Part shown: piece after piece, positions 43,808 to 52,922 of the stretch
Layout of the letters: each line of letters opens with the position of its first letter
Position numbering within the stretch: position 1 is the first letter of the stretch
Source of the DNA: Lampris incognitus
Lineage: Eukaryota > Chordata > Actinopteri > Lampriformes > Lampridae
Reading direction: 5' to 3'
Length of the DNA: 64,000 bases
NCBI RefSeq assembly: GCF_029633865.1
Contig: NC_079222.1
Span: forward strand, 35,822,827 to 35,886,826
Notes under the pieces: model-generated
What the model was told of the DNA's origin: nothing
What the model saw: only the letters and a program-made list of their open reading frames with translations
Databases searched by the model: none
Translations under genes and position numbers: made by a program

Positions 43808-44289
43808 TTATTTTATTGTTATAAATATATTTCTAGTTTTTCCTCTTATCCCACCCGATTAACCCACTGGCATATGGCCGGAACACTTGTCGAATAACTC
43901 CCCTGGCTCACGTTTCCACAGGAAGGAGATAGTTGTAACACCAGCTTCCTTCAAACTCGTGTCGGCCGCTCTCGCCATTTTACACGCTGAAGCCTCGCAT
44001 GGATTGCATCACCTTCAGGCCGCGAAGGAGGCGTAGGGAGAATGCTTTCGGTTGCTTGGCTACAGGCGCCCGGGTGGGCCAGAGGGGTCGCTGGAGAACG
44101 ACGAGTTCCCGAACAGTACACCGATCTACACCCACTATCCCTCGGGTAAGGGTGGCCTAATGAAGGCCTGACCCCGTGGACGCTCTGGCCGTGACCGGTT
44201 ACGGCGAGTCTGGGATACGAACCTCCCAGTCACGTGACGAGCGGACCGCAAGAACGGCGGTTTATTCTGCTCCGCCACCAGAGCGGCCC
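43808..44289 (-). mobile_element. tRNA-derived SINE with target-site duplication (copy 2)
   Basis: Same insertion as 14,442-14,923, between ATTAATCGAATTTT repeats at 43,794-43,807 and 44,290-44,303. The B-box is GGTTCGTATCC on the minus strand. Confidence 0.7.
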
Positions 44290-44384
44290 ATTAATCGAAT
44301 TTTATTACAAGGAAATAAAAACAGTGCAATCTGTGGTTATTAATTTAGATCAAATAAACATATTGTAACGTACATGAATCAATC

Positions 44385-44560
44385 ACACGTTGGCCCTTGG
44401 CTAACGGGTCAAACCCTTTAGTCGACTGGTTAACGTTGTCGCTTGCGGAGTGGGAGATGCGGGTTCGCGTCCCGGCTCTGGCGACGGTCTCCCAGACTGC
44501 CCCCCGTATGCACTACAATATGTACATGTAAACAAAAAATCAGTTATCTATTATCTATCC
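44385..44560 (+). repeat. tRNA-like SINE head at the right edge of block copy 2
   Basis: TTAGTCGACTGGTTAACG and GGGTTCGCGTCCCGGC resemble A and B boxes. The sequence then continues CTCTGGCGACGGTCTCCC before the next duplicated segment. Copy 1 loses identity right at the B box. Confidence 0.45.
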
Positions 44561-44774
44561 ATCTAATCTATTATTATTAGAGTAATATATACAAGTACAC
44601 AATATAATGTGCTCATAATCAGGGTGGAGCATCTTTCTTTTTGCCATACCTCTGGGCTTCAAGTGCAGCCCTCCACTCAGCCAGAGTCATGGTGGCTGTG
44701 GCCTGGCAGTACCAATTACCAAAGTCCTGCCTGTGGGTGTCAGGGTGCCGCTCCCTCTGCCACTGCTTGCAGGG

Positions 44775-45263
44775 TGTCGAGAATCACCTTCGTGGTCCTC
44801 GTCCCCGAGTCCGTTGATGTGAAGAAAACAGCCACCACGTCTTAGGAGATTAAAATGATTTTATTGAGTACAGATCTGGAGACACACTGCCAATCCGTCG
44901 TGTGTGTCTCACTTTCTTTGTGTGTGTGCTTCTTTATATGCTAAACCTCCCTTGTTCATTCATCACACATGACCTTGATTTTCCTGTCCACTATGTTTGG
45001 TCAATGCTCCCTTTCATGGTTGAGCTTTAGGGAGTGCTCATCCTGTCCGGACCTGCAACTCTTAAGCGGGGGCCCTCCTTGCACCAGACACGGTATCTCT
45101 CCCAAGGCCTCAGAGGAGGGGAACCCCACACATTCCGTGCGAGGCATGCAATATATTTTATCGACATGAATGTGTCTTTCTTCACCCTCTGTTCTGGTTG
45201 CACATTTTGGTTACATACATAGTGATACAAATACACTCGGGTTATATGTAATATCAATCAACA
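44775..45263 (-). mobile_element. Solo LTR of a retrovirus-like element (fossil)
   Basis: The 489-bp LTR has TG...CA ends, an AATAAA on the minus strand (CTCAATAAAATC), and the 4-bp target duplication AGGG on both sides (44,771-44,774; 45,264-45,267). The empty site is preserved in D copy 2 at about 57,117 (CTTGCAGGGGATGG). It is closely related to the LTR at 55,306-55,816. Its age is younger than the D duplication. Confidence 0.85.
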
Positions 45264-45419
45264 AGGGGATGGTGTCGCTCTTCCTTGTGTAGTTCCTTTT
45301 CTTTCTTTCTTTTGTTGCCACTCTGCTCCTCCTCTTGTCTTTTCTTCTTGTGATAGTGCTGGGTGGTATAAGGCACATCTGCAGGTGGTCCTGCAGGTCT
45401 GGAAAGAACCACAGGAGCC

Positions 45420-45760
45420 AGAGATTGGGAGGCAGGCAGGAGAGGTTGGGACACAGGAAGGAGAGGTTAAGAGGCAGGCAGGAGAGGTTAAGAGGCAGGC
45501 AGGAGAGGTTGGGACACAGGAAGGAGAGGTTAGGAGGCAGGCAGGAGAGGTTGGGAGGCAGGCAGGATATATTGGGAGGCAGGCAGGAGAGACAGGAGAA
45601 GTTGGGACAGACAGGAGAGGTTGGGAGGCAGAATAGCAAGGTTGGGAGGCAGGCAGGAGAGATTGGGAGGCAGGTAGGAGAGATTGGGAGGCAGGTAGGA
45701 GAGGCAGGAGATGTTGGGACAGACAGGAGAGGTTGGGAGGCAGGCTAGCAAGGTTGGGGT
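45420..45760. repeat. 21-bp minisatellite, D copy 1
   Basis: Units of GAGGTTGGGAGGCAGGCAGG type, with variants (GGGACACAGGAAG). Because 21 is a multiple of three, all frames stay open, which explains several long shadow frames on both strands. Confidence 0.9.
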
Positions 45761-46949
45761 GCAGGCTGGAGAGGTTGAGGGGCTGGTTTTGGTTGCCTGG
45801 AGAGGCGGTGTGAGAGCTATAAGGACAGGCAAGCTAAGACCAGCAGATGGAGCCACTGGCAGGCTATGTCTCTGCTTCAGTTGGGACGTCCCTGCAGTGT
45901 TAGGGGGCAGAACAAAGACATGGGGATTTGCCACACTGCCGCTAGGCACACAGGGTTGGCCTTTCCTCTTAACTGCAGTAGGCAGGCTCTCTGGGCCTCA
46001 TGTTGGTGGTGTTTGGAGTAGAGATGCCTTGCTCCAACACACTCTTCTTCTGCGTTCTTTCACGTCTGCAGTAGCTAAAAATATTCCAAGCAGTATGTTT
46101 GTATACCATAGTGTAATATAACAGTACAATATATCTACAGACAGTAGCACAGACAGTAGGTTATTACCTCAATAGGTTAAGTGTTTATTTACTCACCAAC
46201 TAGCAATGGTTGCACTGTTCATCACCGGGAGCTGAATGGTGGTGTTCTCCATCACCGTGGCATTATTTAAAATTACTTGCCGGATGTGGAGGTGTGCTCT
46301 GCTGATAAGGCTCCAACGCTCGTGTCTGACTCCATCTATGTGCCTGGGTCCACTTCACTCCTCGCAGAATTTGACAAAAAGTGCCTCACACACACGATTG
46401 CAACCAGGCTGCTGCGCCGGGCTCCTCCCTCCCACAGAAACCTGTTTAAATATGTGACCATAGTATAGCTGATCTGCTGTCAAAGATTACAAGTACATAT
46501 GAACTGCCCTCACAATCCCCCCTTTTGGTTTGTTTGTTGATTTAATCAACAACAAATCGTCTAGATAAAGCACCAAAGACAACATGACAATGGATACACA
46601 TATCTTGGGGAACATCTTACCTCACACAGAATGACGGTGAGGTCTGTCTGTCAGTTGTAAGCCAACTGAAATGCATCAGATTTACATCAACACACTCCAT
46701 ATGAACTCAGCCGTCAGACAGAAGTCACAACTATCCCATGTCCTCTCCAGCCAAACATCTCACCTCACGCTGGACTAGAAATGAGTGAAAGACTCCAGAA
46801 GTTATCTACACTAATCTGAGCAACCAGAGCACAAGACAAAAAACAAAACAAAACAGTATTGACATAAACTTATGTGAATGCTCACAATTCATGTAAAACA
46901 CAACATAGTCGCCAGTAGCACTACACAATGAATAAATGACAGAAGAATA

Positions 46950-48060
46950 CATGGGAGATATATTCATAACACACATGTAGATTGGTTTAACATAAGCAAA
47001 GGAAAAGAAACCAATAACTCTAAATAAACTACTCTATCAAGTGAGGTGACTGCAGGCGCTTGCTAAAAACCCTTACTACCATCCTCATCATCATAATTAC
47101 ATGGTGGGACCCAGGGATCAGGAGAATATTTAACTTGTACAGCATTAAGTACGGTTCTAATACAATATTTGTGGATCACCCAAATCATACAAGTAATGAC
47201 AAAAACAATAATGGAAAACAGGATAATACCCAAAATCAGAGTACCCATAAATGTCGCCCCCACAGATACCAAGGGGCCAAACACCCTTTATCCCTTGATC
47301 AGCATCATGTTCAATTCTGATATTTCAGCATGGTTGCTAGTAATATATGCACAGCATACAGTGGAGATCATCATCGTCATCCTATTTCCAGTTGTTACGC
47401 GTCCAACATCATCTAAACGTCTCGTGGTGCCGTGATGGCAGCTGTGGAGACGTTCATGAGATGTTCTAGCACAGTAGAGAGGGACTTGATCTGGTCCAGA
47501 GCCGCATAGATACCATACGAGGAAACAGCTATAAGCCTGATCACCACAAACCAGATAGACCTCTTCAGGCAGTACGGGTTGCTTACTGAATATTATCTTT
47601 ACTGTCCTATTACCACGTGTCTGCGGTAATTTCATAACTGGGGTCCTGTACACACAAAGAAACACCAGGCAGGGTACGCACACACACAGTAGGCCAAGTA
47701 AATGAACAGTTGCGAGCTAAAGACGTAGTAGAGGATAGAGGCCTAGAGCAACTCTACACAGTAAAACCTAAAATTACCAACTGTATTTGCAAATTCCATG
47801 GAGCTGAATACACCCCAGCTACAATACGATAGGTGTATTCTGGTTCAGTCATAGGCTTACATCCTATATCCTTATCGCCAGTGCTTCAATAGGAATCAAC
47901 AAGGTGCCAGTACTCTGAATCAGCAACTGCTCAGCACACGTGCTTGTGGCTCTCCTGGGTACCGTGTGTTTTTGGCTGGTTTGCCTAGATAAACCCGCTA
48001 CTAGTTGCTTAGATAAACCACACAGAAGCTGATCATTTTCAAACACATTTCCCTGTAAAG
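46950..48060 (-). mobile_element. env-like relic of a retrovirus-like element (fossil)
   Basis: Minus-strand pieces resemble a surface/transmembrane envelope protein: a Cys-containing segment (VCGDQAYSC) around 47,560 and, near 47,063-47,284, a hydrophobic anchor followed by a short polar tail. The relic is broken, with several interruptions. Its left part is repeated in D copy 2 (58,030-58,190). Family is not resolved; assignment to the neighbouring LTR elements is inference. Confidence 0.4.
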
Positions 48061-48227
48061 AATAATAATAATGATGAGTAAAAAAACGTCAAACCTTATC
48101 TTCAAAGGTGTTTAGTTCACATGGCTTGTTTGTTCTGTCTCTCAGGTTGCTTGCCCTTGTCCCAGCTCTGTCATCTCTGATTGAAGTAGCATATCTGCAA
48201 ATTACACACAAACAATTAGAACAGAGG

Positions 48228-48370
<143 letters not shown>

Positions 48371-48425
48371 CCCCCTTGATTATACAAGTGTCTTGGAATA
48401 AAGATATCACAACTTAGATACTCAC

Positions 48426-48495
48426 TCTTGAATTTATCTGTCTCGTCCTCTCCATCCAGAGAGGGAGACCAGTTTTCCTTTTCCATTTCTGCTCC
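48426..48495 (-). CDS. Weak candidate exon, product unknown
   Basis: On the minus strand, acceptor TATGTACAG|GGAGC and donor AAGA|GTGAGTATC bound 70 bp with an open reading MEKENWSPSLDGEDETDKFK. It is isolated and sits beside the GA repeat. It may be a host exon or part of an old element. Confidence 0.2.
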
Positions 48496-48779
48496 CTGTA
48501 CATAAACAGAAATGTTGTTTAACTAATCACTCAAATCAATACTGTGACGGTCAAGATGGGTCAACAATTAAGTGTTGGGGTGCAAATTATAAATGTGTGA
48601 ATAAGGAGCACAATTTTAACATACAACTTATATTTTTAAACATTTCAGTGAGAACTTTAGAAGCAACTTATGAGAACTTATGATTATGCTTACATTAGTA
48701 CACATCATATAATGAAATATGAAGTGTTTCTAGACATTTACACAGTTTAAAGCATGTTTAATCATGGAAAAACACTGGT

Positions 48780-49600
48780 TTAAGCAGGTGGTTTTAATGT
48801 CGTGGCTGATGGGTAGGTATTCATTATATATACCTTTTCAATATTAGTATGTGTTGTTTTATGCTCACATTCTTCAAAAAGGCCCCAGAATGCCTTGGGA
48901 AGAGCAGCATCAGGGGCTGGAGCTGGACAGGCTCTTTCGTCAGCACTTCTCCTCCCCGTTGCCAGCCACGACCTCACACAGTGTTCTGGATTGAAGTGTC
49001 CTAGCGGGGCTCCATCACATCTTAGGAAAACCAGGCTGGACAGTCGGCTGACAGAGGGTGCGTCCTTTGTGCAGTAAGGAATCCTCCATGCTGCTGAAGC
49101 CCGTCCAGGTGCTGTCAGTTCAGATCAGCTGGGCTGTCCGTGAATGGCGGCTATGCTCGCCAGGTCTATATGGCGTTGGAAAACCTCTGCAAGTGGTTTG
49201 GTGGTAATCTGGTCTCTGCATCGTCTGCACCTGCTTCTGAACTGCTTCCCGTGCAGCACATTTAAGTGTGTCAGCAGCTTTTACATGGGCTTGTGATTCT
49301 TTGTGTTCTTTGGGGGGTTTTTCCTCTCAGGCTAGTTTGTTGTTTGTACTTGTCACTACCAACATGAGACCCCGCACACTCACTTCATTCCATGGAGAGG
49401 TTCAGTCCTGGTCCGGCGTGTATTCCCAAAGATCTGACCTCTCTACATATGCGACACCCCAGCTGTTGGTCTTTACCAACGAGCCATTCGTTGGTCTTGC
49501 AACAATGCTGCACCTGCTCCCTCGTCCAGCCGTCAGCTGCGTCGCTTCGCCCGGTGTCGGGGGCGGCAGTTGCGCCGGCAGCAGCTAACGACGTTAGCGG
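48780..49600 (-). pseudogene. hAT-derived (KIAA1586/ZNF862-like) N-terminal fragment
   Basis: Reading the minus strand from about 49,590: DGWTREQVQHCCKTNEWLVG, then KDQQLGCRICREVRSLGIHA and GPGLNLSMEWN. This matches the zinc-finger region of fish KIAA1586/ZNF862-like hAT-derived proteins (W----L-C--CR--GSLG---G-G--LS-EW). After a frame shift near 49,350 the spacer KAADTLKCAAREAVQKQVQT follows at about 49,200-49,270. A further open segment (RLSSLVFLRCDGAPLGHFNP) lies at 48,960-49,070. It is a broken DNA-transposon relic or a decayed host derivative. The transposase core is absent. Confidence 0.5.
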
Positions 49601-50284
49601 GAGAGAAGGCTCCGTGGAGCCGCTGGACTCGGAGCAGGAGGACCGACCAGAGAAGGCTCCCGGTCACACAAAGTTTCTCCCGCAGCATTTCCTGTGTCTG
49701 CAGGTGCACCAGTATTAACGGGGGTTTCTTTCGGCTCCTTGTCCGGTGACAGCCGCCTTCTTTCCGCAGCGTTAAGCCAGGCTAACGTTCCGGAAATGAC
49801 GTTATGGTAGCTAGCTAGCTTAGCCACATGTTCGGGGACAAAGCGCCTTTGGAGCGCTGTATGCGCGTCAATACGCGCGGGAATACGTTGCATTCTGGGT
49901 AGAGATGTCTTTATATGGTATAATATAATTAGCTTGAATGTCACAGGCTCTTCGTAGGAACTACATAGATGGTGTTTGAGATGGGATTACTGACGCGCTC
50001 TGTAGAAGTCCATTAAAACACACAGGCGCTACAATATGCGCACCTAGCTGCATCACGAGGTGGCGGTACGCAGTAAGAAGTACCGGTACGCAGATGGGTA
50101 AAAATCACAAGTCCCGGTACTGCGCACTGGTGAGTACCGGCCCAATTCAAGCACTGGTTATTGCAATTAGCAGGCACGGCCAGGAACCAGGCCCATGGCA
50201 TAAGAAGAGGCACCTTTAAACAGGGGTTAAAGTGGGATTTGGTAAGTGGGGATCTCTGTATTAGAGAGGTGGGCAAAAGTGCGG

Positions 50285-50612
50285 GAGTGATAGGTAGCTA
50301 GCTAACGTTAGGCTAGCTAACCACTGGTCCAGTAGTCCCGACGTTAGCATTGTTAGCTAATAATAGCTACCGGTAGCTAACGTTTGCTAGCTAGTTAGTT
50401 ATTTGAATGAAAATATTGCATGGCCAGAGCTAAGGTTGGACAAACACAACTAGCTAGCTACCGGTAACGTTACCGGACGCTACCGATAGTTAGCTTGCCT
50501 AGCAGCATTCAAACAACTAGCCAGCAACGTCAGCAACTAGCTAGCAACGTTACCGGGTGGAAGATAGCTAGTTAGCTAGCTAGCTAACGTTACGTTCGCT
50601 AACGTTAGTTGC
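50285..50612. repeat. GCTAGC/AACGTT-rich low-complexity island
   Basis: Dense repetition of AGCTAGCTAACGTTAGC-type palindromic words over about 330 bp. Similar words recur at 49,805-49,825 and 56,250-56,310. Such stretches are frequent around 5' ends of fish genes, but no transcript start is identifiable here. Confidence 0.7.
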
Positions 50613-51029
50613 TTGAATGAAAACCACAGCAGAGCTAGACAAAACTATTGGAAATACACTGAAGATACTCACTCTTTATGCCCCCCAATCCAGGATAATA
50701 GTGCAGGTAGCAGGTTGACGCTCTCTCGAGTCTTGTCTGCCTGGTGCGGTGAACTGACCCTGACCCGTGAGCGTGAAGCCAGACAGCAGGCAGGTGCGGG
50801 TCACGTGAGGACGCGATATCGTTCAAACTTTTAGAAAAAGTAAATTAGTATAAAAATAGAAGAACGACTTTATTTGCGATTTATTTTGTAATGCTTGTGA
50901 ATTGGCTGCATCACGTTTTTTGTTTTAAATTTTACTGTGACAAAAAGTTTGAAATTACTCCTGTCTACAGAGTGCTGCCGGATCTCAGCTCCGGTTGACT
51001 TGGGGGAGGGGGAGGAGGGGAAGTGCCGG

Positions 51030-52922
51030 TGTCGGGATCCGGGGAGCTCCGCCCACTTTAATCACTGAGTACATCTATTTGTTCCCGTAAGGGGCTTCCA
51101 CCGGGGCTTCTCTTCACCCTTTTCACCCGTATTCAATTCCATTTTGAAAAACACGTCTCCCCTCCCTTCCTTTTCTTTCCTCCATCTCGTGCATGTGTTC
51201 ACTAAGCCAGTGGTTCTCAACCTTTTTGGGGTCCTGGACCCCCCGCGTATTTTTGATCTACCCTGAGGACCCCTCCACCTGATCCTGGGGGAGGGGGGTT
51301 GCAATTTGTTAGAAACAGTAGAAACTGCATTTTAAATTGCATTATAGCATTTATTCACTCTTTGGGGCAAAAATAAGAGCTTTCAGTTGTAACTTAGATA
51401 TAGTTAACACAACAGAATTCTTATGCAGTAACTTTCAGATATATGTAACAAAACAGAATTCTTATGCAGTAACTTTCAGATATATGTAACAAAACAGAAT
51501 ATGTATTCAGTAACTTTCAGATATATGTAACAAAACAGAATTTTTATGCAGTAACTTTTAACAATGCAAACGGGAGCGAGATCTCTTATTAAAATACAAT
51601 AAATTACACTTGTGAAACAGATGTAATTAGAGAAAAAAGTCCTGTTACCCTTTATAGTTTAGGTAGATAAAGGTCTCAGTCACATTTGAGTAAAATAATC
51701 CTATTTCTATAAATGTCATAGGATCTTTTTTTAAAGATATTTTATTTTCACGGACCCCTTGCAATCACACCACGGACCACTAGGGGTCCGCGGACCCCCG
51801 GTTGAGAAACACTGCACTAAGCTGTGTGAGTCTGTGCTCTAGTTCTGTCTGGGTGACGGGAGCGTCTTCTGCGTTGTCTGGGGCGATGCTTACACCTATG
51901 ACCCCGCTTTTAACAGTCATTAGAGGGGCCTGTATATCTTGTCCCCTAGTTTGGGCCCCTCCCCCTTTTTCAGCTTCTTCCTCCTTTACTTTGGTTGCTT
52001 TATCCTGCTCTTTTCTGCTTTGTTTCTGGCTGAGTTGGTTTCGGCGTTTTCGGCATAGTCTGTAACATTTCGAAAAACCAGAGGGCCATGGTGGCCTGTC
52101 TGTCTGCCTCTCGTTCTGCTTTTCCTGTCTGTGATTTCTTTGTTAGACATCCCGTCTGTCCAACTTTTTCTCCCGCCTTAGCCGCTTTAACGCGGGCTTG
52201 TGCCTCATATTGTTCTAGTAGTTGTGCGCTGGGTGGTGGATCAGTCCACGCCCCTAGCAGGCCTTCTTCCTGCATTTCATGTGCCCAAATCACTAATTAA
52301 TTTTTCTTTGCCAGTGTCTTTCTTTCTCCGGGCAGAGTCCTGTACGCTCTTAACATTACGGCTTTGTGCAGCACCCTGCCTAATGTGTCATGGGGTAGTT
52401 TTTGCCAGCCATCTATCACTGCTTTAATTTTATCAGACATTTTCAAGACACACTTTGTTCACATACACTGATGCACCAACCAAGTGGACTCTAGGTCCGG
52501 GGGAGGGCGGGGAACTCAGCCACGGAAGAGGTTGGGGCCCCGTCGGGTCACCCAATGTCAGCCGCCGGTTTTCTGATCACCTCGCGAGAACGATACAGCA
52601 GGCTTCCACCCACACGGGGCGGCCGTACCTTCACTTCAACTCTCGCTCAGGTATCACTCCCCGAGTGTCCCCTTTTACTCTGGAGGCGCTATACAGTGTT
52701 CTAGGTCCCTGACCTTATCTCTTATCCCTTATATTCTGCTAGGCCTTCCCCATTTGACAAGCAGACACACTGGTTTCGGAGCCTGGTGTGTGTTTAAAAC
52801 TTCCACACAGGCAAAAAAAAGTCTCGTAAACCAGGAAACCCCCCCACAGTTTGTGAAAAACAACAAATCTTTCCCTGTGTCCTTATTCTTTCTCTTACTT
52901 ATTTCTTCCTAAATTTGCGACA
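51030..52922 (-). mobile_element. Retrovirus-like element B (fossil): LTR, leader and gag-like part
   Basis: On the minus strand an LTR (52,922-52,556; TGTC...GACA ends) is followed by a leader and a gag-like frame that starts at about 52,442 with MSDKIKAVIDGWQKLPHDT and continues to about 51,030. No pol or env and no second LTR are seen, so it is truncated and carries a few interruptions. A hAT MITE lies inside it (51,208-51,814). It is placed at the 3' end of element A's gag-like region, suggesting nesting. It looks old. Confidence 0.55.
51208..51814. mobile_element. hAT-type MITE with 8-bp target-site duplication and internal tandem repeat
   Basis: Ends CAGTGGTTCTCAACCTTTTT and, inverted, CAGTGTTTCTCAACCGGGGG. 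Direct repeats CACTAAGC lie at 51,200-51,207 and 51,815-51,822. Inside, a roughly 50-bp unit (AACTTTCAGATATATGTAAC with AACAGAATTCTTATGCAGT) is repeated four times at about 51,405-51,560. It is non-coding. Confidence 0.9.

Larger units (their letters stand above)
34333..44478. repeat. Segmental duplication, copy 2 of the TRIM block
   Basis: Aligns with 6,833-15,133. Offsets change at the expanded purine repeat, at a 28-bp insertion beside exon 4 (near 37,893-37,922), and where the L1 3' end plus Tc1 element persist. Contains a complete TRIM gene. Confidence 0.9.
44624..46000 (-). pseudogene. Low-complexity protein with Cys-rich C-terminus, D copy 1, disrupted by a solo LTR
   Basis: Minus strand: a Pro/Leu/Ser-rich N-terminal part (NPHVFVLPPNTAGTSQLKQR, 45,780-45,950), a 21-bp minisatellite coding seven-residue repeats (about 45,420-45,760), and a basic segment (HYHKKKRQEEEQSG). 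The C-terminus at 44,624-44,775 reads HRQDFGNWYCQATATMTLAE, EWRAALEAQRYGKKKDAPP, stop. It resembles fish uncharacterised proteins ending in a C-x2-C...H...YC...EW module, but the first Cys pair is degenerate (CKQW). The LTR at 44,775-45,263 separates the module from the rest, and the repeat shifts frame. Function unknown. Confidence 0.45.
44555..47190. repeat. Duplicated segment D, copy 1
   Basis: Aligns with 56,903-58,190 from CTAATCTATTATT onward. It differs by a solo LTR insertion (44,775-45,263) and by an additional 46,175-46,993 stretch missing from copy 2. Contains a minus-strand low-complexity/Cys-rich coding relic and the end of an env-like relic. Confidence 0.85.

Noticed and set aside
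44969-45257. Short frames inside the solo LTR
   Set aside because: LTR sequence; frames are not conserved in the related LTR at 55.3-55.8 kb.
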